A DNA stretch of 64,000 nt from Methanococcoides vulcani (GCF_900111645.1 NZ_FOHQ01000008.1:1-64000); one strand, 5' to 3'; counted from the stretch's first letter, positions 44,426 to 53,464 are shown. The notes: generated by a model not told the origin, from the sequence alone. A program made the numbers and translations.

Positions 44426-45079
44426 TTAAATGTTCCATCCAAGTGTTAAAATAATTTTGGACATCAGGGAGAAGACTGCTGCCGGGACGGCAATAAGCAG
44501 ATTCCTTATTGACACCACATTCGATGAGACGATGTTTTTGATAGCCATCATTTCGTTGCCATATGAAATACCGATAGTGTCAGCAGAAGTTTGAATGTTC
44601 CTGATGGGAACGGAAACTATTGCATAGGGGATATACAGCATTGGAATGATGACCACGATATGAATAGCAGCATATACGAACATGAGCAATCCGACAACAA
44701 GGAGTAATGGCAGTTCCAGAAGATAGAATGGATTAAATTGTGTCTTTCGTGGCTCTAGCATTTCAGCCAATGACGAAAATAAGATCGCTAAGAATACGAA
44801 GTTCCCTCTGGTGAATTCATACAGATTCGGAGAGGTCATATCCCGGACAATATTCTCAAGATCCCTGGAATTCTTCAAAATTCCCGTCTGCGTCAGGAAA
44901 CCGAAAACAAATGTGTAAAAAGCTATAAACTCTAAAAGCAGTTCCGCCTTTATCTGCCATGTTCCCTGTCCCTGTACAAAGAATATCCAGATATTCAATG
45001 CTAAGAGTCCGATGAATATCGATATAAATGCCAATTTATAGGAGAGTGTCGATTGTGCAGATGTTTCCTGAGTCCCCAT
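44426..45079 (-). CDS. Membrane protein of unknown function
   Basis: 217 residues with five hydrophobic segments: LAFISIFIGLLALNIWIFF, LLEFIAFYTFVFGFL, FVFLAILFSSLAEML, LLLVVGLLMFVYAAIHIVV and the C-terminal LLIAVPAAVFSLMSKIIL. I do not recognise a family. ATG 45079 is preferred over the longer frame because GGGAT precedes it and the upstream residues are atypical. Confidence 0.6.
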   Translation of the reverse strand: MGTQETSAQSTLSYKLAFISIFIGLLALNIWIFFVQGQGTWQIKAELLLEFIAFYTFVFGFLTQTGILKNSRDLENIVRDMTSPNLYEFTRGNFVFLAILFSSLAEMLEPRKTQFNPFYLLELPLLLVVGLLMFVYAAIHIVVIIPMLYIPYAIVSVPIRNIQTSADTIGISYGNEMMAIKNIVSSNVVSIRNLLIAVPAAVFSLMSKIILTLGWNI

Positions 45080-45119
45080 GATAATCCCACAATAATCGTA
45101 TTTGTGGTGCATATTATTT

Positions 45120-45640
45120 AATCTTCAGCCTTTTGAAATAGCTCTATAGAAATCCTATGGCTTAACTGTAAATAACCATCTGATAATCTAATAATAAGAA
45201 GCCCCTTGTGGGTCAGGTCATGAAGAAAACAAAGGGTGTGCAGATGCACGTCAGGCCCATGAGTTGCTTATTGCTGCTCTTAAAGACTAAGACCATCGAT
45301 CTTGTCCTTTTTACTTTTCTTTTAAGTTTTTCAATTTCTTTTTTGTTATCAGATTGTATATCAAAACCAATTAGTAGTTTTAAAACATATACTCTATTAC
45401 CGTATCATAAATGGTACGGTGTGGCAGTGAATCAGAAGGTAGAACGCCATTGGGCATAAAAACCCATGACCTTTCAAGGTTTGATTGGCATTTGTAAATC
45501 CTTTAGGTCGACCTGAGATGGGGAGAACATCGGGGTAAGGGTCGCCCAGTGAGATGTCGCCCAATAAAGTCGACAAATCGATCCCTGATCACTGCTATCA
45601 AATTACTTTTTTATTGTTTATTTTCGATTAGCTTTGGCTT
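45120..45640. other. Intergenic stretch with small inverted repeats, no credible gene
   Basis: An 83-codon open frame at 45208-45459 has a poor composition and no ribosome binding site, so I leave it out. ACCGTA...TACGGT (about 45400-45422) is a six-base stem with a ten-base loop, and ACCTTTCAAGGT near 45472 and GTCGAC at about 45510 and 45576 are small palindromes. Nothing identifies an IS element. Confidence 0.35.
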
Positions 45641-45644
45641 TATT

Positions 45645-45667
45645 TTTGCTTCATGTAATGTAAAACA
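45645..45667 (-). repeat. Very short Cas1-like relic, copy G
   Basis: About 23 bases (encoding VLHYMKQ in the family frame) match the core of the dispersed Cas1-like fragments, followed by a stop. It is too short to be certain alone, but its orientation and its position before the 45725 lipoprotein gene fit the pattern of the other copies. Confidence 0.35.
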
Positions 45668-45724
45668 CTACAGGCAGTGCTACTACTTGTGTTGTGCCTG
45701 ACATATTTAATGAGGAGACCATTT

Positions 45725-46297
45725 ATGAATTATAAATATATTTCATGCTTGATACTTATTTCTAGTATTTTGATCAGCGGTTGTGTGACGCTTACATATG
45801 ATACTAAAGTTGATAGAAATGGAGGAATCGTAGAGCATACTATGGTCATAGAAACCAGCTCATATGTATATGCACTAATGAATGAGGAAACACAGATCAG
45901 AGACATTGTGGTTTCTGAAGGTGGAGAATATAGTGAAGTCTGGGATGGAGATAATGTACAGATGATCATTAGTGGACTTATTCCCCCAAACATCTATACA
46001 GAAACAGATGGAGATCATCTTATATACCGACACACGATAACCGACAACTTCACGACCGATTATTCAGAATACGGGGCTGCCGCCATAGATGTACATTATT
46101 ATTTGGAGATGCCAGGTGAAATTGTTGAATCTAATGCAAACGTAGTTGATGGAAATAAGGCAGAATGGCACATGGTAGGTAGCACTCAGCCTGAAGATAT
46201 TTATGCCAGGTGCGAGCTTCCTTTAATTCCGGGATTTGAAATTCTAAGTTCTATTCTAGCGATCTTAGCTATAGCATTTTTCTTTAGAAAGGAATAA
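45725..46297 (+). CDS. Lipoprotein with C-terminal PGF-CTERM-like anchor
   Basis: 190 residues. Lipoprotein signal NYKYISCLILISSILISGC at the start; a beta-rich middle (TYDTKVDRNGGIVEHTMVIE); and a C-terminus IPGFEILSSILAILAIAFFF followed by RKE, a PGF-CTERM-type sorting tail. Having both a lipobox and a PGF tail is unusual. ATG 45725 follows GAGGAG with good spacing; the longer upstream frame is rejected. The function is unknown. Short relic G and copy H of the Cas1-like family flank it. Confidence 0.72.
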   Translation: MNYKYISCLILISSILISGCVTLTYDTKVDRNGGIVEHTMVIETSSYVYALMNEETQIRDIVVSEGGEYSEVWDGDNVQMIISGLIPPNIYTETDGDHLIYRHTITDNFTTDYSEYGAAAIDVHYYLEMPGEIVESNANVVDGNKAEWHMVGSTQPEDIYARCELPLIPGFEILSSILAILAIAFFFRKE

Positions 46298-46372
46298 AAT
46301 TCCCTTCTCATTTTTTAATTTAAAAGCTTCATTATTCCGGTTTTTTAGCTTCTTTCAGATTACCATTGGGCA

Positions 46373-46530
46373 TAAACGGCTTATCATTTCTGACATTCCT
46401 GCTTCATGTAATGCAAAGTACCCTTAGAGAACCTTATTTTCTTCCATTCAGCCTTTTTCGTGTACTCAACTTTTCCATTCATCACAGAATTAAACTTAGC
46501 AGTAACTTTCCTTACTCCAGCAGTTCTAAA
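46373..46530 (-). pseudogene. Cas1-like C-terminal fragment, copy H (internal deletion)
   Basis: The frame gives RKVTAKFNSVMNGKVEY and then jumps directly to AEWKKIRFSKGTLHYMKQ, whereas copy B has about 50 more residues between these two blocks. An extra base then shifts the frame; the other frame continues NVRNDKPFMPNG. So this copy has lost an internal segment and its end. It abuts the yggS stop region (46538). Confidence 0.55.
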
Positions 46531-46537
46531 CCAAATT

Positions 46538-47188
46538 TTAGTATATTCTGTTCCCGAATATTGCAGAACCAACACGCACCATCGTAGCCCCTTCTTCGAT
46601 GGCGATCATGTAGTCATTGGACATTCCCATTGATAGTTCCTGGATATCGATGTTATCCTGATCTACCTGTTTCATCTCATCAAAAAGTGCTTTCATCTTC
46701 TTGAAATATGAACGTGTTTGCTCAGGGGACACAAAGGGAGGTATGCACATGAGTCCTTTCACATGAACATTTTTGAGTGAATGGATCTGTGTTATCACCT
46801 GTCCTATTTCATCTGATCCAAAGCCGAATTTCTGTGGCTCGTTGCCAATGTTGACCTGAAGGAAGACCTTCTGGACCTTGTCAATGGCTTCGGCTTTCCT
46901 ATCAATATCCTGTATTAACTTCAAGGAGTCAACTGACTGGATCACATCAAAGTGCTGAACGGCTTTTTTAACCTTGTTTGTCTGTAAATGTCCTATTAGG
47001 TGCCTTTCACAGGGCAGGATCTCATCACATTTATCCTCGAATTCCTGAACTCTGTTCTCCCCTATGATGGTGGCTCCGGCTTTGATGGATTCGTTGATCC
47101 TCTCAGGGTCGATCGTCTTGGTGACGGAGACAAGTTTTGTCCTTCCAAGTTCTTTAAGGATCATCTTTACATTTTCATCGACTGTCAT
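46538..47188 (-). CDS. YggS/PLPBP-family pyridoxal-phosphate homeostasis protein
   Basis: 216 residues of the single-domain alanine-racemase-like PLP-binding family. The PLP Lys is in LVSVTKT near residue 23; GENRVQEF, HLIGHLQTNK, SVDSLKL and the C-terminal ELSMGMSNDY...VRVGSAIFG are all conserved. It buffers free PLP in the cytoplasm and has no catalytic activity of its own. It lies between Cas1-like copy H and the intron-split copy I/J. Confidence 0.9.
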   Translation of the reverse strand: MTVDENVKMILKELGRTKLVSVTKTIDPERINESIKAGATIIGENRVQEFEDKCDEILPCERHLIGHLQTNKVKKAVQHFDVIQSVDSLKLIQDIDRKAEAIDKVQKVFLQVNIGNEPQKFGFGSDEIGQVITQIHSLKNVHVKGLMCIPPFVSPEQTRSYFKKMKALFDEMKQVDQDNIDIQELSMGMSNDYMIAIEEGATMVRVGSAIFGNRIY

Positions 47189-47311
47189 TCATGTTCCCAA
47201 TACGATTTTTATTCAAGATATGATGCATTTAAATGGTTCCAATGATGGGCTATATGGATTAAGTGCAATGAATTTTATATAAAACGTTCGTTTGGTTCTA
47301 CGGTTTGCTTC

Positions 47312-47345
47312 ATGTAATGCAACGTACCTTTAGAGGACCCTATTT
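47312..47345 (-). pseudogene. Cas1-like fragment, copy I (3' exon of the intron-split copy)
   Basis: Encodes a partial codon plus ...GSSKGTLHYMKQ in the family frame. It lies immediately downstream of the group II intron. Joining it to J at 49698 restores AEWKKIGSSKGTLHYMKQ, which matches the intron-free copies B and H. The end of the family (KPFTLN...) is missing. Confidence 0.55.
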
Positions 47346-47386
47346 GTCGGCTAAGTCAGAGGGATTACTCCCTCTTTCTCGCCTAA

Positions 47387-47420
47387 GAACTGTACATGAG
47401 ACTTTTACCTCATACAGCTC
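47387..47420 (-). ncRNA. Group II intron domain V
   Basis: 34 nucleotides, the canonical length: an AGC catalytic triad near the 5' side (GAGCTGTATG), a central bulge, a terminal loop around GTAAAA, and the pairing strand CTCATGTACAGTTC. It lies ten bases after the stop of the intron ORF. Domain VI follows at about 47352-47385. Confidence 0.8.
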
Positions 47421-47429
47421 AAGCATCTC

Positions 47430-49152
47430 TTAACCTTTACAGGCAACAGTTATTGTTTTTGGATTAGTAGCATGATGTTGTCTATGACAGTGAACATGCA
47501 CGTAAGCTAAGTTTGACACAATGTAATCTTTATGATTTCCATTCTTGTGATGTAGAGGTCTTTCTTCTGCATCAGCACTAATGTCAATCGGTAGATTACA
47601 AATGTGGCATTTGCCTTTTTGATTAATCCAAACTTTCTTAAACATTCCAGATAATTTTCTAGCACCTTGATTGAACTTGCGTTCAACAAAGTATTCTTTG
47701 TCAGTATAAGGGTTTTTGTCCAGAGATAGTTTTGTATGTCTAACTATCCTTTTGTCTGATAATAATTTAAGTTGGTTTCTTGTTGTTGAAAATACCCATT
47801 TCCTCGTTCCTTTGGGATGCCAATATTTATCAACTATCCAAGTTCTTGATCTCATGGGGTGTCTTCTCTTAGCCCATTTCCAAAGTATGTTCCATAATTT
47901 GTAATCTATTAAGTGGAATGTTTCTTTGGAAACCACTCCTTGATGATAATTTGACCATCCAGTAATGATTGGGTTAAGGGTGTCTATTAAAACTTCTTGT
48001 GTCCACGTTTTTCCATCCTTAATAGTATTACTGATTTTCTCAGTTACTTTCTGAATGTTTTTCTTAGACGGTTTTATAAGAAGTTTCCCTTTGTATTTTC
48101 TAAAATTCCAGCCTAAAAAGTCAAAACCATCATCAATATGGGTAATTAAAGTCTTTTCATCAGACAGTTCCAGACCTTTGTTTGTTAGGAAATTTTTCAA
48201 TCAATCCTTTAACTTCTTCTGCTATTTCCTTTGTATTTGCAGTAACAATGAAATCATCCGCATATCTCACAAAATTTACTTTGTGTTTATTGCTTTGATG
48301 TGCTGTTATTCTTCCACTTTTACCTCGATGGTATTTATCAACCAATAAACTTTCAATTCCATCTAAGGTTATGTTAGCCAATATTGGTGATATAATACCG
48401 CCTTGTGGTGTTCCTGCTTTTGTTGGAAATAGAGTTCGGTCAAAGACAAATCCTGCTTTAAGGAATTGTTTAAGAATTGATTTATCCATTAGGATGTTGT
48501 CAAGTAACCATTGATGACTAATGTTGTCAAAACAACCTTTAATGTCTCCTTCCAGTATCCATTGAGCAGAATTATTTCGACATGTGCATCCGAAGATTTG
48601 TTCACATGCATCATGAGTACTTCTGGATTTTCTAAATCCAAAAGAACGTTTGTCTGCTGTTTCTTCTGCAATTGGGTTTAATGCCAATGCATAAAGTGAC
48701 TGCATAGCTCTGTCATGCATGGTTGGAATGCCTAAAGGTCGTTTCTTATCTTTCCCATATTTCTCAATAAAGACTCTTTTTAATGGTTTTGCCTTGTATT
48801 TCTTATCAGTTAATCCAAGTACAGCTTTCATCTTAGAGACAGGTGTATTCCACAATTCTCCATCGATTCCTGCTGTTCTTTTACCCTTATTCTGAATTAC
48901 CTTTCTGACAGCTAACAGTTTAGCGTAGTGAGAATGGGTTAGCAAATAACTTAGTCTTTTAACTAAATTCCAATTTCCTTTAATAACTGCTTTCGTAATC
49001 CTGACTTGTATTCTATTAACATGTGATTCAACAGTATTCCAATTAATGTTGTTCCAGTTGGACATGTCTGTAAGTTTCTCATCATTTAATTCGGCATAAC
49101 CACTAAGGGCTTCTGTTTCATTATTTGGTGTATTTGAATATCTTACATTCAT
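47430..49152 (-). pseudogene. ltrA: Group II intron reverse transcriptase/maturase/HNH protein, frameshifted
   Basis: The reading frame is split. The 5' part (to about 48185) holds RT motifs KKRPLGIPTMHDR, FGFRKSRSTHDA, LEGDIKGCFDNI, AGTPQGGIISPILANI and catalytic FVRYADDFIV. The 3' part (from about 48190) continues with FLTNKGLELS, the maturase X domain (NPIITGWSNYHQG) and an HNH nuclease (CHICNLPIDI...HHKNGNHKDY...CHRQHH). One extra base in AAAAATTTCC near 48188 separates them. It is inactive unless frameshifting or a sequencing error is involved. ATG 49152 follows AAGGT. Intact length would be about 570 residues. Confidence 0.82.
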
Positions 49153-49697
49153 AGTTATACCTTCATTCTTACGTTTCGATACCATAGAGTAAGTCTGCAT
49201 CCTTTCGGATCAGGGCAAATTCTGAACCCCTATACATACCATTACAGTCTGTCATTCGCTTTCTACTCCTTTCCTTTACCCTCTATGTCATTGTCCTTCC
49301 TTACGGAATTCCTACCCCGAAGGGAACATATAGGGCTTACCAAGTTCTATAACATGAATAATTGTGAATACCTTAGAAGCCATCTATAAACCGAGAACCA
49401 TTCGTCCATTTCCCATTATGTGGAAGAAGCCATAATGGTCTGATTCTATACCTTTTGGTTCAAGCGTGTCAATCTATTTTTCGCTTGTTGCTGATTACGG
49501 TTCTTACAATGGTTCAACTTTCGTTTCTTCATAGTATTCTTATCCTAACAGATTGTTTAGGTTAGATTCCCAAACTTCTCCATATTGTCCTATGAGCTTC
49601 ACACCCTGACGTTACCATCAACGCATGTCATAGTAGGATTATCCCAAATGGAAGGGACAGCGTTTCCGCAATTCATGGTTTAACTTTCTTGTCGCAC

Positions 49698-49790
49698 TCT
49701 TCCATTCAGCATAAGGCATGTCAATGATCTTTTTTCATCAACAGATCATAAATATCTCATTTCAACTGAGATAATGAAATGCAGGATCAT
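49698..49790 (-). pseudogene. Cas1-like fragment, copy J (5' exon of the intron-split copy)
   Basis: Just upstream of the intron. DLLMKK and then, after an extra A in an A-run, IIDMPYAEWK, corresponding to DLLRKKILDMPYAEC in copy B. Nucleotide similarity to copy B extends further upstream to about 49790. The intron cuts after the first base of the codon following ...EWK. The rest of 49791-50052 is AT-rich and shows no gene. Confidence 0.55.
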
Positions 49791-50052
49791 GGGTCTGCTC
49801 CACTGTTGTTCAGCAAATTTCAGATAGCTTTGAAATATGGATCTGATCATTTTTGTTCTTACTTTTTACTTTTGAACTCGCTAAGAGAAAGCTCATATCA
49901 AAAAGAATATATAGCTAATTGTGCAAATCTTTTGCCAGGTTTGGGAGTGCTGAAATAAAATTCTCTTACCGAGATCAGCCGCAAGCCAGGGGTTTAGGCT
50001 GAAATTAACTGAATAGAAGAAATGTAAGTGAATAAAAGGGGAGTATTAAGAA

Positions 50053-50322
50053 ATGTTGTTTATGGACATAGTTACGTGGGACCCGAAGGACAGTGACAAG
50101 GTAGAAGAACGTTATGAGAATTGGGAATATCCGGAAGGAATAAAAGTTGTCAGTGAGTGGCTTGATCTCACAAGCTGTCGTTATTTTGTTGTGTATGATG
50201 CTGAGAATACTGAAGCTTATGCTGCTTCCATTCTTCCATGGAGGGATATATGCCTGCACGAAAGCTTCCCTGTAATGGAAGCAAGAGAGCTAATGAAATT
50301 CACAGCAGAGCGCATGGGATGA
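50053..50322 (+). CDS. DUF3303 family protein
   Basis: 89 residues, the usual size. The start MLFMDIVTWDPKDSDKVEER and the middle VSEWLDLTSCRYFVVYDAEN match the DUF3303 pattern, a ferredoxin-like fold related to stress-response dimers. GGGGAG lies nine bases before ATG 50053. The function is unknown. No clear operon partner. Confidence 0.82.
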   Translation: MLFMDIVTWDPKDSDKVEERYENWEYPEGIKVVSEWLDLTSCRYFVVYDAENTEAYAASILPWRDICLHESFPVMEARELMKFTAERMG

Positions 50323-50505
50323 TCATACAATAATTTGATAAACCAAAGCTTTCCTGACTTATCATCTATTTTCTTATTTTTCTTTTTTAATTCTGGCACC
50401 ATTAAATGTTCTGCTATTTTTCTTCTATAATGGATGGGGTTTCTTTTTAATAAGAGAAAATATAGATATCCCTATAATAAAAAATCTGTTCGTGGGGGAC
50501 AAGAT

Positions 50506-51076
50506 ATGAATAATAGATCGAAGAGCTTACTGCATGTTCTTTTCATTTCTTTAGTAGCTTTGTCTTTGTCTGTGACAGTTGCTTCTGCAGAAGTGAGCAC
50601 TGTATTGTATGATGGAAATGCCCTTGATTTTGCAACTCCACCGGATGTTGTAGCCTATGCCAATACTGTGCATGTTACACCTCCATCCGAGTTCCAGATC
50701 GCAACAAGTGGTTCGATCTGGCGATATCATCAGTGGATCGCGTTGATGAATCAGGGTAACTGGGTCGAAGCAGAGACAACAGTTGAAACGACCACAGTAG
50801 GTGTCCAGTTCTGGGGTGAGCACTGCCGATTGACTCCGGATCAAGATCGAGTTCCATCCTGCCGATGGATCCAATTATCCGTAGGACATGACGTTCAAAT
50901 TTGAAATGACATATCTCCAGACGAGTTATCAGATTCCGGATGTCTTCTGCTACCTATGGAAGGGTGCCGATGTGCTGCTCCAGCCGGTAGATTTCCAGTA
51001 TTTCCGAGTCCGGTTGCTCAATTCCGATATTTGCCCACGGCTCCAGCGAGATGTCTTCCGGATTTGTGGTATTTGA
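50506..51076 (+). pseudogene. Decayed secreted protein gene (frameshift, TGA and TAG)
   Basis: From ATG 50506 (GGGGGA upstream) the frame gives a signal peptide (LLHVLFISLVALSLSVTVASA) and a beta-rich secreted domain to TTVGVQFWGE. After about 50826 the protein-like sequence moves to another frame: STAD, TGA, LRIKIEFHPADGSNYP, TAG, DMTFKFEMTYLQTSYQIPDV, ending at 51076. The frame change plus the TGA argue for decay. The TAG could be pyrrolysine in this lineage, but the surrounding damage makes that unlikely. The family is not recognised. Confidence 0.55.
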
Positions 51077-51095
51077 TGAATTCATCATCAACTTC

Positions 51096-52121
51096 TTATT
51101 TCCCGGTAAATTCCCGGTATTTTCTGGCACTTTGTGTCATTCCTTTGTACTTTTTCTTCTCAAGTCTTTTTAGGCCAAGCTCGGCTTTTTCGGACTGGAA
51201 GACAAGTTCATCGGTCAATTTGTGATAACTGGCCAGCCTTTCCTGTGTGATGAGTCCTTGCTGTACTGCATTCCGGACAGCACAATGAGGTTCATCATGA
51301 TGTGTACAGTTCTTGAACCTGCAATTGTGAGCCAGATCTGTAATATCCGAAAATGTTCTTTCAATTCCGTCAGAACTGTCCCCAAGCTGGATCTTCCGAA
51401 TTCCAGGATTGTCAATGAATATCCCGCCGTTTGGAAGAAGGAACAATTGCCTCACTGTGGTTATGTGTCTCCCCTTATCATCATCTTCCCGGACACCCAT
51501 GGTCTTCTGGATGGTTTCACCAAAAAAAGTGTTGATCAGTGTGGATTTGCCGACTCCGGATGAACCGATAAGTGCTACCGTTTCATCAGGGTTGATGTAA
51601 GGAAGAAGTGCATCCAGTCCGTTCTTTGAAAGGGCGCTGATAGTAATAACAGGGACATCGCCTGCAATGTCCTGTGTTTCTTTTATTACCTGTGCCGTAT
51701 CATCAACAAGATCGATCTTATTTACCAGAATAACAGGCTTTGCACCGGATGAATACACAATAGTAAGGTACCTCTCAAGTCTTCGCAGGTTTTGATCTTT
51801 TCCTACTGCTGTAACAATGAAAATCGTATCAATATTTGCAGCGATAACCTGTTCTTCACTGCCATCTCCCGGAGAACCTCTTGCAAGACAGGTCTTTCGG
51901 GGAAGTATATCTACGATGGTATATGAGTTCAATTCAGTCTGGTCCAGCAGAACAACAAAATCCCCGACAACCGGCTGTTTGCCGATCCGGCGCATAGCAC
52001 CTGATATCGCTGCCTGGATCATGGCACCCGGAATGAGAATCTCGCAGACAGTCTTATGCTGGGCTGCAACTCTTCCTGCTATGTATGGACCTTTGTAAGC
52101 AGAAAATGCATCTTCAAGCAT
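51096..52121 (-). CDS. rsgA: Ribosome small subunit-dependent GTPase RsgA (bacterial type)
   Basis: 341 residues. OB domain (about 12-80), then a circularly permuted GTPase: G4 NKIDLVDD, G1 [11 protein letters not shown]3 DNPGIRK. A C-terminal zinc-binding region follows ([16 protein letters not shown]). RsgA assists late 30S maturation in bacteria; in archaea it is sporadic and probably acquired. In-frame sequence upstream of ATG 52121 ([15 protein letters not shown]) resembles the N-terminus of relatives but has no ATG, GTG or TTG, so the true start is uncertain and may be non-canonical. Confidence 0.9.
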   Translation of the reverse strand: MLEDAFSAYKGPYIAGRVAAQHKTVCEILIPGAMIQAAISGAMRRIGKQPVVGDFVVLLDQTELNSYTIVDILPRKTCLARGSPGDGSEEQVIAANIDTIFIVTAVGKDQNLRRLERYLTIVYSSGAKPVILVNKIDLVDDTAQVIKETQDIAGDVPVITISALSKNGLDALLPYINPDETVALIGSSGVGKSTLINTFFGETIQKTMGVREDDDKGRHITTVRQLFLLPNGGIFIDNPGIRKIQLGDSSDGIERTFSDITDLAHNCRFKNCTHHDEPHCAVRNAVQQGLITQERLASYHKLTDELVFQSEKAELGLKRLEKKKYKGMTQSARKYREFTGK

Positions 52122-52348
52122 GTCGTCCCAGCCGGGAATTAAATCCGGAAGATCTGGATGGGCTTGTTCAGGTATTTTGGATTCCGATCGCTTGTCTATT
52201 AGAAGTAATTATAATTTTATCATGAATAGGTCTTTTGATTGTGTTTGGACGTGCTACTGCTTTTTGTCAGTTTCATGGCCTTTATATTCATCTATATCTG
52301 GATTTTTGGTATCATAAACTAATTGTAGCTACACGTTAATTACTTTTT

Positions 52349-53197
52349 ATGGAAAAGTTCAGGGGCGTGGTTGTACAAACTATTAAAAAGTGGAACGCTG
52401 ACGACGGAATATCTTTCAGTGCAGCTCTCTCATTCTATTTAATACTCAGTCTTCCTTCCTTGCTTTTGTTTTCATTATCCATTGGTGGAATGTTCCTGAA
52501 AGTGGAACGACTTCAAGCAACAATTATCGAGTATATTTCACCTTTTGCAGATGAAGAAATCATAAACTCATTGAACCTGCTTTTCCAGCAATTACCTGAA
52601 ACAAGTTCCCTTACCTTTGGATTGATGATCAGTTTCTTACTTTTCCTTTGGAGTGCCGGCAACATCTTTTTGCATTTCCAGAAAACGATCAATAAGATGT
52701 GGGGAGTTTTAGAGTATAAAAAAGGATTTGTTCGAAGAATTTTTAATAAACGTATTTCTTCATTTGTTGCGGTTTTTATATTTAGCTTGTTACTGATCAT
52801 GAGCATTCTTGCCGAGATATTTTTAGTAGTAATCTCAAAAATACTTACGACCATTATTCCATTTTCTCTGGATATTATCCAATATGCTTCTTCTATCGCA
52901 AACGTCTTCGTACTTACAGTCCTTTTTATCTATCTTTACAAGACACTTCCTGAAAAGAAAATCGACATCAAGTATATTGCTATAGGTTCATTTCTTACTG
53001 TTTTTTTCATTACCATTGGCAAATATCTTTTTAGCTTATATTTTTCATATAGCAATTTAACGACGGTCTATACACAAATTGGGGCTTTTCTTGCGATTTT
53101 TATGTGGTTGTATTATTCTTCTATTATCGTAACACTAATGGCCGAATTTATCAAAATCTATTCAGATATTGAACACCAGATTGTTGGGGATAAATGA
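52349..53197 (+). CDS. YihY/BrkB family membrane protein
   Basis: 282 residues with six membrane segments. The family signatures are GISFSAALSFYLILSLPSLLL, FLLFLWSAGNIFLHFQKTINKMW, and the last conserved block TVYTQIGAFLAIFMWLYYSSIIVTLMAEFI. The function is not established; it was once annotated as RNase BN. No ribosome binding site is visible before ATG 52349, so it may be leaderless. Confidence 0.88.
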   Translation: MEKFRGVVVQTIKKWNADDGISFSAALSFYLILSLPSLLLFSLSIGGMFLKVERLQATIIEYISPFADEEIINSLNLLFQQLPETSSLTFGLMISFLLFLWSAGNIFLHFQKTINKMWGVLEYKKGFVRRIFNKRISSFVAVFIFSLLLIMSILAEIFLVVISKILTTIIPFSLDIIQYASSIANVFVLTVLFIYLYKTLPEKKIDIKYIAIGSFLTVFFITIGKYLFSLYFSYSNLTTVYTQIGAFLAIFMWLYYSSIIVTLMAEFIKIYSDIEHQIVGDK

Positions 53198-53464
53198 TAC
53201 TTTTGTACCTGTCCAATTATTTATTCAATAATAATTGGGATATAGCCATACACCTTCACCCCCTGATCAACTGAGTTCAAAATGTCACATGTTATTCCTC
53301 TAAAGAACCTGCACAGAACACCTAAATAAATTGGATGGATATCTACATGAAGAATGTTTTACAAAATAGGGATTGAATTTCCCGGGTTTTTGTAAAGAGA
53401 TTGAATATGCATATACCCTTCATGTGGCAAAAACGAAGATGTTAATATGCTAATATAATGTGGT

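Larger units (their letters stand above)
47346..49697 (-). mobile_element. Group II intron, inserted in a Cas1-like gene fragment
   Basis: 2352 bases. The 5' end is GTGCGACAAGAAAG at 49697, the consensus start, and the 3' end is ...GCCGAC at 47346. Both ends were fixed by comparing the flanking exons with intron-free fragments. About 500 bases of 5' structured RNA precede the reverse-transcriptase ORF in domain IV, and domains V and VI follow. Domain V (47387-47420) starts GAGCTGTATGAGG and pairs with ATGTACAGTTC. Same strand as the host fragment, as needed for splicing. Methanosarcinal genomes are known to carry such introns. Confidence 0.88.

Noticed and set aside
45208-45459. 83-codon plus-strand ORF
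   Set aside because: Poor composition, no ribosome binding site and no recognisable domain.
50874-50876. TAG as a functional pyrrolysine codon
   Set aside because: The frame already contains a TGA and a frameshift upstream, so decay explains it better.
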